A DNA stretch of 64,000 nucleotides, taken from positions 744,001 to 808,000 of the forward strand of contig JADKIE010000002.1 of assembly GCA_016721385.1 (NCBI GenBank), read 5' to 3'. The stretch comes from Chitinophagaceae bacterium. Lineage in GTDB: Bacteria > Bacteroidota > Bacteroidia > Chitinophagales > Chitinophagaceae. Under the pieces are notes generated by a model. That model did not search any database and was not told the origin of the DNA. It saw nothing but the letters and a program-made list of their open reading frames with translations. Positions 25,203 to 33,748 of the stretch are shown in pieces. The stretch's first letter is position 1. Each line of letters starts with the position of its first letter. Position numbers and translations under genes: made by a program.

Positions 25203-25859
25203 TTATAAAAGAGAATAAATAATTCCACCCAATATTACCAAGGCGAACACTAAATATAAAATACCGGATATACGATTAATACGTAAAATATTTTTATCGC
25301 TTAATTTATTACCAATACTGCCAGCTCCCATTACTTTGCCCACATCTGCCAACATATTTATAGCAAGGCATGTAATAAAAATTATTGTGCGATGGTAAAA
25401 ATTATACTCTGCCGCTAACGAAACAGCCATTGCTACCCAAAATGCAATTACTGCCGGGTTAAGCGTATTTAATAAAAACCCCGATGAAAAAATGGCAAAA
25501 TAATTTGTTTTTCTTTTCCCTGTTTGTGTTATTTCATCCCCTGCAATTACTACAGCCTCTTGCTGTTGCCGCGGTTTAATTTTTTTAATAAAAGCAAAAT
25601 AAATACCCATACCCAATAAAAACATGCTGCCGGCAATACCAATTGATATTTTAAAATTTAGTAACGATTTTACAACCTCACTAAACCCGTTACTTAATAC
25701 CACCCATATAATATCGCTTAACCAAACACCTGCCACAAAACTAAAACCGCCCCTTTTTCCATGATTAATGCTTTGCTTGATAATGGTAAATATTACAGGC
25801 CCAACCGAAAAAACGAGCAGCAAACTAATAGCCAATCCGTTTAGTAAAGCATCAATCAT
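25203..25859 (-). CDS. LysE family translocator
   Basis: LysE/RhtB proteins export amino acids or related small metabolites across the inner membrane. The 218-residue protein has six hydrophobic helices. The family N-terminus LLNGLAISLLLVFSVGPVIF has the conserved GP in helix 1, and NHGKRGGFSFVAGVWLSD follows. NTLNPAVIAFWVA in the middle matches the second conserved block. The gene ends 7 bases before the small frame preceding mtgA and may be co-transcribed with it. Substrate unknown. Confidence 0.87.
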   Translation of the reverse strand: MIDALLNGLAISLLLVFSVGPVIFTIIKQSINHGKRGGFSFVAGVWLSDIIWVVLSNGFSEVVKSLLNFKISIGIAGSMFLLGMGIYFAFIKKIKPRQQQEAVVIAGDEITQTGKRKTNYFAIFSSGFLLNTLNPAVIAFWVAMAVSLAAEYNFYHRTIIFITCLAINMLADVGKVMGAGSIGNKLSDKNILRINRISGILYLVFALVILGGIIYSLL

Positions 25860-26042
25860 GCAATAAAAGTAAGATAAGAAACTTAAAAATTAATATTATA
25901 ACAAATTCTTATTACAATTACTTTAACTTTTTTTGTGCAATCCAAATTATAATAACAACGTTGATGCATAAGTTTACCGAATAGCAATGTTATAAATATT
26001 GCTAAAACTGCTTTCATTTAGTAACTATTAAAAGCAACACAA

Positions 26043-26783
26043 ATGAAAGCGAAAAAAATGCTCTTTTTATTATTTCCATTATTTACTAATGCCGCCAGTG
26101 CACAATTTTACAAAGACATGGGTGTTGGGTTAAATGCAGGAGCCTATATATATCAGGGCGATTTAACGCCACAGCGATTTGGATCTTTTAAAACACCATC
26201 AATTGGCGTTGAAATTGAAATAAAAAAGCCGGTTAATTATTTTTTAAGCGCAAGACTTAATATTGTATTTGCAAAACTCAAAGGAGATGAAAGTAAATAC
26301 AGCACACCCGATTGGAGGCAACAGCGAAACTTTTCTTTTACAACACCACTTAAAGAATTTACCGCATTATTGCAATGGAATATTTTAGGCAGAAATTTTG
26401 ATGAACGTGGATTTATGCCATATATATTTTCGGGTGCTGGCTTTTCGTTTATTAAAGTAGTACCTAATTATAGCAATATGAATGCATCGTTTTTTGGTGA
26501 AGGAAGCGATGTTGCAAATGGTTTGGTACAAGATATTGCACATGGTACACCACGTAATACATTTACAGTGCCCGTTGGCGTTGGCGTAGAAAAATACTTA
26601 AGCGATAGATTTTCATTAAATCTGGAAACATCGTACAGGTTTGTATTTACCGATTATTTAGATGGTTTTAGCCAGGCAGCAAATCCAAAAAGAGCCGATC
26701 ATTATCACAGTACATCGCTTGGTATTATTTATAAATTTGGAAAAAAAGATAAAGGAATTGGTTGCCCGGCAATGAAGTATTAA
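26043..26783 (+). CDS. Outer-membrane beta-barrel protein (DUF6089-like)
   Basis: The 246-residue protein has a signal peptide (KMLFLLFPLFTNAASA, cut near AQF). It then shows alternating amphipathic strands with aromatic girdle residues: DMGVGLNAGAYIYQGDL, LSARLNIVFAKLKGDE, MPYIFSGAGFSFIKV and GVGVEKYLSDRFSLNLE. It ends in a short Lys-rich stretch and not in a classical aromatic residue. A roughly eight-stranded porin-fold barrel is likely. Function unknown. Its stop overlaps the end of the convergent GH3 gene by 4 bases. Confidence 0.78.
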   Translation: MKAKKMLFLLFPLFTNAASAQFYKDMGVGLNAGAYIYQGDLTPQRFGSFKTPSIGVEIEIKKPVNYFLSARLNIVFAKLKGDESKYSTPDWRQQRNFSFTTPLKEFTALLQWNILGRNFDERGFMPYIFSGAGFSFIKVVPNYSNMNASFFGEGSDVANGLVQDIAHGTPRNTFTVPVGVGVEKYLSDRFSLNLETSYRFVFTDYLDGFSQAANPKRADHYHSTSLGIIYKFGKKDKGIGCPAMKY

Positions 26784-28309
26784 GCTTGGTGTTTTAAAAA
26801 CATCAGCCAATCTTCCAGCATTTTACCCTTAAGCACTCGTGGAAACTTGTGCTGTCCGCCTTCTTTTCCTTTAAGCTTCATAAAATTCATAAAAGTAAGT
26901 TCGGGTAAAACAGTTACCATTACATCGCTAAGGGCATGTTTACGCTCTACTTCATAATCGTCGTTAAGTTCTTTAAGCTTTGCGTCTATTCGGTTACGTA
27001 AGTCTTGGGCATTAGCTTTATCATCTGTGGCCAAATACCAATGGTGGGCAAAAAAGTTTCCGTGTGGCACACCAGCTACAGTAAATTCCGGTATCGATAT
27101 ATTTAAATCATCACTAACCATTTCAATAGCCTTGTTCATATTATCTACACTTAAATGCTCCCCTACAAGACTTAAAAAATGTTTGGTTCTTCCTGTAATA
27201 ATTATTTCGCTATGTTCTCTGTCAACCAGCTTAACCGTATCGCCAATAGCATAGCGCCATGCACCAGCATTGGTGCTTATTAAAATGGCATAATCTTTAT
27301 TTTCTTCTATTTCATGTATCATGTACGCCTCGGGCTCATCAACCATATTACCTTCACTGTCAAAATTGTTATCATCAAAAGGCACAAACTCAAAAAACAT
27401 ATTATTGTTTAGCACCAAATGCATTCCTTTGGCATCTTGCCTGTTTTGGTATGCCAAAAAACCTTCGCTGGCAAGATACGTCTCTATATAAGTTATTGGC
27501 TGCCCAAGTAATTTTTCAAAACCTTTCCGGTATGGTTCCATTGCTACACCGCCATGTACATAAAAGGACAAATTAGGCCACATTTCGTGAATATTACTAA
27601 GGTTATATCTTTCAATAACCTTTTCCATGCACAATTGCAGCCAGGCAGGTACACCCACAATGAAACCTATATCCCAGTTTGGTGCGTTAGCAACCACTTC
27701 TTCAAGCTTTGTACTCCAATCTTTAACTGCGGCAATTTTTTTGCCGGGCTTATACAAGCCCAATCCCTGAAACCAAAACGGAATATTTTTTTGTTGTATA
27801 CCACTTAAATCGCCAGCAAAATAAGTAGGTCCTTTTTGTAATTGAGTACTACCGCCTAAAATTAACCAACCCTTTCCCACAGCACTTTTGGGTACACCTT
27901 CGTATTTAGCTAAACTAAGCAATTGCCTAAAACTTGTAATAGTGTTGCTTCGTATAAGATCTTTGGTAATAGGTATGTATTTACTTGTAGCATCGCTTGT
28001 GCCACTGCTAAGGGCAAAGTATTTTATTTGCCCGGGCCAGCATACATCCGGTATTCCTTCTTTTGTTTTATACCACCAGGCATCGTAAATTTTATTGTAA
28101 TCGTATGCCGGAACCATTTGCTGAAATTTTTTACCTGGATGTTTGCTTATAACAATTTCATCAAACCTAAACCTTTGCCCAAACTCGGTAAACCTTGCTT
28201 TTTTAAGCAGTTTTTTAAGCACCTTTATTTGTTGCCTTCGAGGATCGCTTAAGGGTATATTAAGCGCTTTAGCAATTGTTTTTGGAAGCCTTATATCAAA
28301 AATAGACAT
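26780..28309 (-). CDS. GH3 family acyl-acid-amido-synthetase-like protein (paralogue 1)
   Basis: The 509-residue protein belongs to the GH3 branch of adenylate-forming (ANL-like) enzymes. Plant members link amino acids to auxin or jasmonate; the roles of bacterial members are unknown. The ATP-binding motif FALSSGTSDATSKYIPI, YIETYLASEGFLAYQ and AGAWRYAIGDTVKLVD mark the three GH3 nucleotide motifs. The C-terminal swivelling domain follows with GRTKHFLSLVGEHLSV. The protein is full length. A second, diverged copy lies at 49683-51194. A TATATTTG box at 28333-28340 precedes it. Confidence 0.88.
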   Translation of the reverse strand: MSIFDIRLPKTIAKALNIPLSDPRRQQIKVLKKLLKKARFTEFGQRFRFDEIVISKHPGKKFQQMVPAYDYNKIYDAWWYKTKEGIPDVCWPGQIKYFALSSGTSDATSKYIPITKDLIRSNTITSFRQLLSLAKYEGVPKSAVGKGWLILGGSTQLQKGPTYFAGDLSGIQQKNIPFWFQGLGLYKPGKKIAAVKDWSTKLEEVVANAPNWDIGFIVGVPAWLQLCMEKVIERYNLSNIHEMWPNLSFYVHGGVAMEPYRKGFEKLLGQPITYIETYLASEGFLAYQNRQDAKGMHLVLNNNMFFEFVPFDDNNFDSEGNMVDEPEAYMIHEIEENKDYAILISTNAGAWRYAIGDTVKLVDREHSEIIITGRTKHFLSLVGEHLSVDNMNKAIEMVSDDLNISIPEFTVAGVPHGNFFAHHWYLATDDKANAQDLRNRIDAKLKELNDDYEVERKHALSDVMVTVLPELTFMNFMKLKGKEGGQHKFPRVLKGKMLEDWLMFLKHQA

Positions 28310-28437
28310 TTACTGTTAAAGGTTATGGAGGGCAAATATAACCAATACTAAACATTTTGTGCCATATAAGATACTGATTGTAATTAGCTGCACAATAAAA
28401 AATAATGCCTAAGTTTGTTGTCTTAAAATTAAGCTAT

Positions 28438-30600
28438 ATGAAGAAGTTTTTTGTTTCGATTGTACTAACAATCTCGTTACTTAAAGCCACCGCCGATGAA
28501 GGCATGTGGTTACCTATGTTACTTGGCCAGCAAGTATATAACGATATGGTAAAAAAAGGGTTAAAGCTAACCAAAGAGCAATTGTACTCTATTAATAAAT
28601 CATCGCTAAAAGATGCTATACTAATTTTTGGTGGCGGATGCACCGGCGAAATTGTAAGCAGTCAGGGTTTAATTTTTACCAACCATCACTGTGGATACGA
28701 TGCTATTGCCACTGCAAGCAGTGTACAAAATAACTATTTAAGAGATGGTTTTTATGCAATGAATAAAGATCAGGAAATTCAAAGCAAACTAACCGTTCAG
28801 TTTTTAGATAGAATTGTAGACGTTACCAAAGAAGTAGAAGAAGGCGTAAAAGGATTAGCCTGGGCAGATAGAATAAAAAAACTACCGGATGTATATAAAG
28901 CAATAACCGACAAAGTTGCCGATAAGGAAAACGGTTTGGAAGGAAGAATTTACAGCATGTTTAAAGGCAATCAATATATTATGTATGTATATAAAAGATA
29001 CAGAGATATTCGCCTTGTAGGAGCACCACCGGAAAGTGTAGGTAAATTTGGTGGAGATACCGATAACTGGGAGTGGCCACGCCACACCGGCGATTTTAGT
29101 GTGTTTAGAGTATACGCCAGTAAAGATGGCAAACCTGCAGATTTTAGTAAAGATAATGTTCCACTAAAACCCAAACACTTTTTACCTGTTAGTATTAAAG
29201 GTTTTAAAGATGGCGATTATGCAATGATATATGGCTACCCCGGCAGCACAAATCGTTATGAAACAAGCAATGGGATAAAACTTAAAAACGATATTGAAAA
29301 CCCAACACTGGTAGGTTTAAGAGATATGCGTTTAAAGTATATGTACGAGCAAATGATTAAAGACCCTGCAACTAAATTAAAATTAGCAAGCAGCTATGCA
29401 GGCATTGCTAACTATTGGAAATTTTTTGATGGCGAAACAAAACAATTAAAAAAGTTTAATACTGAGGCTGAGAAAAAAGCATTTGAAGCTAAGTTTACCA
29501 ACTGGGCAAAAGGTAAACCAGAGTATGAAAATATTTTTACCGACTATGCTAAAAATTACGAAACATGGACTCCATATAGCAAACAACGCCAGTTTATAAA
29601 CGAAGGTGTAATGGGCTCGCCGTTAGCTGCATTTGCTGCACAACTTATTTCTTTGGAAGATAAATTATTAAAAGCTAATACACCTGCTGCCGATCTTAAA
29701 AAAGCGTTAGATGCTGCAACAGCAAACCGTGCCGCATTTTTAGAGGGAGAAGATAAAACAAGCGACGAAAAAATAATGGCTGCAGTTGCTATGATGTATT
29801 ATAACGAAGTAGATAAAAACCAGCACCCTATTGGTTTTTACGAAAGCCTTAAAGGAACGTATGGCGATTTAAAAGACGAAGCAACATTTAAAAAATGGGC
29901 TAAAGATGTTTTTGCAAACACTATGTTGTTAGATGACGCAAAATGGAATGCATTTGTTGCTAATGCAGATGCGGCAACATTACAAAGCGACCCTGCTTTT
30001 GCTTACTCAACAGCATTTGTAAAAAATTACAACACTAAATACTCGCCCATGTACCAAGCTTTTGTAAGTAAAAATGCAGAGTTGGGTAAAGCATATTTAA
30101 AAGGAGTAATGGAAATGAATCCTGCGGCGGTTAACAAAATGTATCCGGATGCAAATTTTAGTATGAGGGTTAGCTACGGAAATGTAAAAAGCTATCGCCC
30201 AAGAGACGCCGTGTTTTACGATTATGTTTGTACGAGTAAAGGTATTTTAGAAAAATACAAGCCAGGCGATTATGAATTTGATTTACCAACAAGGCAAGTT
30301 GACTTGTTGCGTAAAAAAGATTTTGGCCAGTATATGGATAAACGTACACAAGACTTAGTAGTAACCTTTATTACAACAAACGATATTACAGGCGGTAACA
30401 GCGGAAGCCCTGTAATTGATGGAAGTGGTAACTTAATTGGTTTAGCGTTTGATGGCAACTATGAAGCACTAAGCCATAAAATAGCTTTTGATAAAGATTT
30501 AAACCGCACAATTTGTGTAGATGTTAGATATGTATTATGGTGTATTGATAAATTAGGCGGGGCAAAAAATTTAATTGATGAGTTGAAGCTTGTGAGATAA
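28438..30600 (+). CDS. S46 family dipeptidyl-peptidase (DPP7/DPP11-like)
   Basis: S46 enzymes are periplasmic serine exopeptidases that release dipeptides in protein-fermenting Bacteroidota. The 720-residue protein has a signal peptide (MKKFFVSIVLTISLLKATA). It has GGGCTGEIVSSQG with the catalytic His in FTNHHCGYD near residue 84, the Asp in GGDTDNWEWPRH, and the catalytic Ser in GGNSGSPVID. The residue 18 positions after that Ser is Gly (FDGNYEA), as in DPP7 with hydrophobic P1 preference and not Arg as in DPP11. I choose ATG 28438 over 28405 because a TAAGTTTG box lies at 28410-28417. Confidence 0.92.
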   Translation: MKKFFVSIVLTISLLKATADEGMWLPMLLGQQVYNDMVKKGLKLTKEQLYSINKSSLKDAILIFGGGCTGEIVSSQGLIFTNHHCGYDAIATASSVQNNYLRDGFYAMNKDQEIQSKLTVQFLDRIVDVTKEVEEGVKGLAWADRIKKLPDVYKAITDKVADKENGLEGRIYSMFKGNQYIMYVYKRYRDIRLVGAPPESVGKFGGDTDNWEWPRHTGDFSVFRVYASKDGKPADFSKDNVPLKPKHFLPVSIKGFKDGDYAMIYGYPGSTNRYETSNGIKLKNDIENPTLVGLRDMRLKYMYEQMIKDPATKLKLASSYAGIANYWKFFDGETKQLKKFNTEAEKKAFEAKFTNWAKGKPEYENIFTDYAKNYETWTPYSKQRQFINEGVMGSPLAAFAAQLISLEDKLLKANTPAADLKKALDAATANRAAFLEGEDKTSDEKIMAAVAMMYYNEVDKNQHPIGFYESLKGTYGDLKDEATFKKWAKDVFANTMLLDDAKWNAFVANADAATLQSDPAFAYSTAFVKNYNTKYSPMYQAFVSKNAELGKAYLKGVMEMNPAAVNKMYPDANFSMRVSYGNVKSYRPRDAVFYDYVCTSKGILEKYKPGDYEFDLPTRQVDLLRKKDFGQYMDKRTQDLVVTFITTNDITGGNSGSPVIDGSGNLIGLAFDGNYEALSHKIAFDKDLNRTICVDVRYVLWCIDKLGGAKNLIDELKLVR

Positions 30601-30628
30601 ATGAAAGAATTAAAAAATTAAGAAATGA

Positions 30629-30656
30629 AACCGCTTTAGTAATGAAGCGGTTTTTT
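30629..30656 (+). terminator. Rho-independent terminator after the S46 peptidase gene
   Basis: A perfect 8-bp stem AACCGCTT/AAGCGGTT with an 8-base loop is followed by a T6 run. Confidence 0.82.
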
Positions 30657-30703
30657 ATTAAGTATAATTTCTCACTTTGTGAGAAAACAGTCAAATCATA
30701 TTT

Positions 30704-30740
30704 CCATCATACAATAGATTTTTCTATATTGAAATGACAA
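30704..30740 (-). repeat. Degenerate reverse copy of the GTCATTTC intergenic repeat
   Basis: Read on the minus strand, 'gtttgtcatttc' is followed by 'aaaaatct', matching the repeat at 19864-19892 in order and spacing. Similarity is partial. Confidence 0.3.
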
Positions 30741-30803
30741 ACATTTGCATAGCGTGAAATTTGTGTTTATCTAAAATTTTAATTCTTTCATTTCTTCATC
30801 ACT

Positions 30804-30811
30804 TAATTTTG
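30804..30811 (+). promoter_or_regulatory. -7 box (TAATTTTG) 4 bases before the fRMsr gene
   Basis: TAATTTTG is followed by TATT and the ATG at 30816. The spacing equals that before pcrA and DUF2480. Confidence 0.5.
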
Positions 30812-30815
30812 TATT

Positions 30816-31310
30816 ATGGCAGAAGACTTACAAATAATACAAGGCACAAAAGAAAAAGTTTATAAATCCTTATTACCGCAAATACAAGCTATACTTGCAG
30901 GAGAGCCCGATTTAATAGCCAATCTTGCTAATATAACAGCTGCATTAAAAGAACAGTTTAACTGGCTATGGATTGGTTTTTATTTGGTTAAAAAAACAAT
31001 TAATGGTAGCGATGAAGAATTGGTGTTAGGCCCGTTTCAGGGGCCAATAGCCTGTACTCGTATTAAAAAAGGACGTGGAGTTTGCGGAACAAGCTGGCAA
31101 CAGGCACAAACTTTAATAGTACCCGATGTAGAAAAATTTCCGGGCCATATTGGTTGTAGCAGCTTATCAAAATCAGAAATTGTATTACCAATAATTTGTA
31201 ATGGGAATGTTGTAGGTGTGTTAGATATAGATAGTGATGCTTTACATACTTTTGATGAGGTAGATAAGTTGTATTTGGAGAAAGTAATAGATATGATAAA
31301 CGTTGAATAA
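30816..31310 (+). CDS. msrC: Free methionine-(R)-sulfoxide reductase (GAF domain)
   Basis: fRMsr reduces free methionine-R-sulfoxide in the cytosol and so repairs oxidised methionine. The 164-residue protein is a single GAF domain. The three family cysteines are in place: Cys80 (PIACTRIK), Cys90 (RGVCGTSW) and Cys114 (HIGCSSLSKSEI). Surrounding motifs VLGPFQG and VLDIDSDALHTFDE also match, so this is not a generic GAF sensor. It is monocistronic, with its own promoter box and a terminator right behind it. Confidence 0.92.
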   Translation: MAEDLQIIQGTKEKVYKSLLPQIQAILAGEPDLIANLANITAALKEQFNWLWIGFYLVKKTINGSDEELVLGPFQGPIACTRIKKGRGVCGTSWQQAQTLIVPDVEKFPGHIGCSSLSKSEIVLPIICNGNVVGVLDIDSDALHTFDEVDKLYLEKVIDMINVE

Positions 31311-31323
31311 TTAGTATAAAAAA

Positions 31324-31353
31324 AAATGCCGGACTTAATGTTCGGCATTTTTT
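31324..31353. terminator. Bidirectional rho-independent terminator
   Basis: AAATGCCG and CGGCATTT form a stem. An A run precedes it and a T run follows, so it can end both the fRMsr transcript and the convergent cytochrome operon at 31369. Confidence 0.8.
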
Positions 31354-31368
31354 ATTTCACTAAAAACA

Positions 31369-32271
31369 TTAATCTACTTTCTTGTTCTTTTTTATTTGAA
31401 AAACTCTGGACAAGTTAAAGCCAAATCTTATTTCACCCTTGCCCCAATTGTTTGTTGTTTCTGTTAAAAAGGCTCTTTCATTCATTCCTGTAGAGTTAGA
31501 AAAATGAAGTTGAAATACATGCCCGCCGGTTTCAATATCTATACCAATAGATAAAGGATCATGGTTTACGTCTTTTTCTTTACCGGTAACTAAGTAAAAA
31601 TAATCCCATGTAAAAGCCAGACGCCTGCTAAGCTTTACCCTGCCACCAAAACCTACAGAAAAAACATCGTTAGGCATTGTGCTGGTTGCCACTAAATTAT
31701 TATGCACCATAGTTGGGGTTATTTGCACACTAATGCCTTCACTAAATTTTCGACCAATAATGGTTTGAAAATAATAAGCAAGCCTTGAGGTATAATAATT
31801 TTGAATAGTAGGGTCCGACCAATCGCTTGTGTTCATCGTCATACCGGCTACCGCAGCAATTGTAACAGGAAAACTTTTACTTCCCGTGCTTTGCCTAATT
31901 GGAGCAAACTTAATATATCCATCCAGTTCTTTTTTATATGTGCTACGGCCAACACCAAGCATAAGGTGGTTTGATATACCATAATCAAACCCTAAACGCA
32001 TACTTGCCTGATCCAGACCAAAAAAGTTTTTATATCCTTGGTCTAATTGTCCAAAACGGTGTAAAATTCTAAAGTCTAATGTGCCGGGCAATAAAAACTC
32101 CATTGAGTGTCCGTTAATAACCCGGGTTGATTTAAAAGCGTTTTTAACCAATTCTTTTTTTGGTTTATCTTCTCCCACCAATCCAATTAAATCGTCTTGT
32201 GCTTTTATTTGCAGGGATGCAAAAAGTACTATTGTAACTAAAGCTAAAAATCTATAATGGGTATTTTTCAT
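31369..32271 (-). CDS. DUF5777 family outer-membrane beta-barrel protein
   Basis: The 300-residue protein has a signal peptide (cut after LQIKAQ) and a DUF5777 layout. It begins TRVINGHSMEFLLPGTLDFRILHRFG, then has regular amphipathic strands such as MRLGFDYGISNHLMLGVG and AYYFQTIIGRKFSEGISVQ. An outer-membrane barrel is likely. It is the last gene of a five-gene minus-strand operon starting at 34441 (haem lipoprotein, haem lipoprotein, OB-fold protein, YceI, DUF5777), with gaps of 11-33 bases. It may be the outer-membrane part of whatever this operon builds; function unknown. Confidence 0.85.
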   Translation of the reverse strand: MKNTHYRFLALVTIVLFASLQIKAQDDLIGLVGEDKPKKELVKNAFKSTRVINGHSMEFLLPGTLDFRILHRFGQLDQGYKNFFGLDQASMRLGFDYGISNHLMLGVGRSTYKKELDGYIKFAPIRQSTGSKSFPVTIAAVAGMTMNTSDWSDPTIQNYYTSRLAYYFQTIIGRKFSEGISVQITPTMVHNNLVATSTMPNDVFSVGFGGRVKLSRRLAFTWDYFYLVTGKEKDVNHDPLSIGIDIETGGHVFQLHFSNSTGMNERAFLTETTNNWGKGEIRFGFNLSRVFQIKKNKKVD

Positions 32272-32304
32272 GCTGATATTAAATTTATAATTAAGGTAAT
32301 GGTG

Positions 32305-32865
32305 CTATCTTTTTAAAAGCTCCAAAGAGCAGTCAACACTAATTTTTGCATTTTTTGCAACTTTATCTGCCACTAAAGACGGAATACTTACATTGTAATC
32401 GGCAAGCAGTATGGAGAAATTTGCAAAAGCACTTATTTTACCACCTTTTACGGTTATTTTACCTGTAGTTTCTACATCTTTAGTAACGCCATGAATAGTA
32501 AGTTTGCCCTTTACGGCTACATTATATACACCATCTTTTGTGTAATTAACGGTAGCATTGTTGGTGATAGATCCTTTAAAATCGGCTTTTGGAAACTTGG
32601 ATGTTTCAACATAGTTTTCGTGAAAATGCTCTTGCATTAAAGCTCTTTCAAACTCAAACCCCTTCATTAAAATTAAAAACTGCATATTACCATCTTTGGT
32701 ATCTAATACCATAGTAGTGCTTTTGTTTACGCCGGTGATATTTTCTGGCGATTTTGTTGCCGTTGCATCAAAACTAACTTTACCTGTTTTAGTAAAAAAT
32801 TTGTCTTGTGCATTTGTAATAGTTGCTATAAACAACATACTTAATACAAAAAATACTTTCTTCAT
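32305..32865 (-). CDS. YceI family periplasmic protein
   Basis: YceI proteins are eight-stranded lipocalin-like barrels that bind polyprenyl or other lipid ligands in the periplasm. The 186-residue protein has a signal peptide (cut after ITNAQ) and the family core: TGKVSFDATA, HENYVETSKFPKADFKGSI, KGKLTIHGVTKDVETTGKI and the ending ISVDCSLELLK. It lies between the OB-fold gene (11 bases) and the DUF5777 gene (33 bases). The operon pairs it with two haem proteins, so an isoprenoid quinone-like ligand is conceivable but unproven. Confidence 0.9.
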   Translation of the reverse strand: MKKVFFVLSMLFIATITNAQDKFFTKTGKVSFDATATKSPENITGVNKSTTMVLDTKDGNMQFLILMKGFEFERALMQEHFHENYVETSKFPKADFKGSITNNATVNYTKDGVYNVAVKGKLTIHGVTKDVETTGKITVKGGKISAFANFSILLADYNVSIPSLVADKVAKNAKISVDCSLELLKR

Positions 32866-32876
32866 TTTATTTTAAT

Positions 32877-33341
32877 TTATTGTTTTTTAATAATACAACT
32901 GCGGTTAAGAATAACATCTGAGCCAAGGCCCAACTCATCGGCAGTATAACCGGTGCAAACCCCTTTAACATTAATAAACGAACCTTCTTTAACATTAGTT
33001 GCTTCGGTGTTGTGTATACTATCCATACTGCATCTTACAGATGATGTAGAAGCTGTATCGCCAATTACCAACGTAAAATTGCCTTTATCGTCTTTATCAA
33101 TTGCCTTTAAAATACCATCAACAGCAATTACTTTATCTAAATACTTTAGGTTAGATGCTTTTTCATCTTTTGTAAAATCAGTAATTAGCACATTGCTGTT
33201 AAGTGTAAAGTGAGCGCTTAGGTCGCTTATATCTTTTTGTTTACGATTGTACTCTTTGTACCCGTAAAATGCACCTGCAGCAATAAGTATAGCAATTACA
33301 GATAAGATAATAGTGATTGTTTTCTTTTTTTTGCTAGTCAT
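32877..33341 (-). CDS. Membrane-anchored OB-fold (tRNA_anti-like) protein
   Basis: The 154-residue protein has a Lys-rich cytosolic start and one transmembrane helix (ITIILSVIAILIAAGAFYGY). It then has a periplasmic OB-fold-like region with LDKVIAVDGILKAI, NFTLVIGDTASTSSVRCSM and KGVCTGYTADELG. The tRNA_anti-like name refers only to fold similarity; no nucleic acid role is implied outside the cytosol. Two or three cysteines (SVRCSM, GVCTGY, RSCIIK) may form a disulfide. It lies 11 bases after the mono-haem lipoprotein gene in the operon. Confidence 0.78.
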   Translation of the reverse strand: MTSKKKKTITIILSVIAILIAAGAFYGYKEYNRKQKDISDLSAHFTLNSNVLITDFTKDEKASNLKYLDKVIAVDGILKAIDKDDKGNFTLVIGDTASTSSVRCSMDSIHNTEATNVKEGSFINVKGVCTGYTADELGLGSDVILNRSCIIKKQ

Positions 33342-33352
33342 TTTTTTATATT

Positions 33353-33721
33353 TTAATTATTAGGACTTCCGGCATCAACCCATTTTTTTACCAATGCAAT
33401 ATTACAAGAGCTCATTTTAGGAGCACCTTGTGGCATTGCTACATAACCGCTGCTGTGGTTTATTGAACCGTATAGCTTACCGTTAACCGCAATTGCTTTA
33501 TCGGTTGCATAAGTGCCCATTGTAATGCCGCCGGAACCACCTCTGTGGCAACTATAACATTGTGCATTTAACAAAGGAACAACTTTTGTGCTATAAGATG
33601 CTGTAGCTGTTGTATCGCAAGCGGCTGAGTTTGGATAAAGCAAATCTGCTTTATCGTAGTAACAAGATTGTAAAGAAGCTACCATTACAATTGTTGAAAT
33701 TATTCCAACTAGTTTTTTCAT
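33353..33721 (-). CDS. Mono-haem cytochrome c-like lipoprotein
   Basis: The 122-residue protein has a lipobox (SLQSC, about Cys20) and one covalent haem motif, NAQCYSCHRGG. The rest (VNGKLYGSIN, SGYVAMPQG, KMSSCNIALVKKWVDAG) is closely similar to the second half of its operon neighbour, so one arose from the other by duplication. MPQG/KM supplies candidate Met axial ligands. It probably works as a periplasm-facing electron carrier or sensor. It lies 27 bases downstream of the larger haem lipoprotein gene. Confidence 0.83.
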   Translation of the reverse strand: MKKLVGIISTIVMVASLQSCYYDKADLLYPNSAACDTTATASYSTKVVPLLNAQCYSCHRGGSGGITMGTYATDKAIAVNGKLYGSINHSSGYVAMPQGAPKMSSCNIALVKKWVDAGSPNN

Positions 33722-33748
33722 TTTTACTATAGATTTATTGAATTTTAA

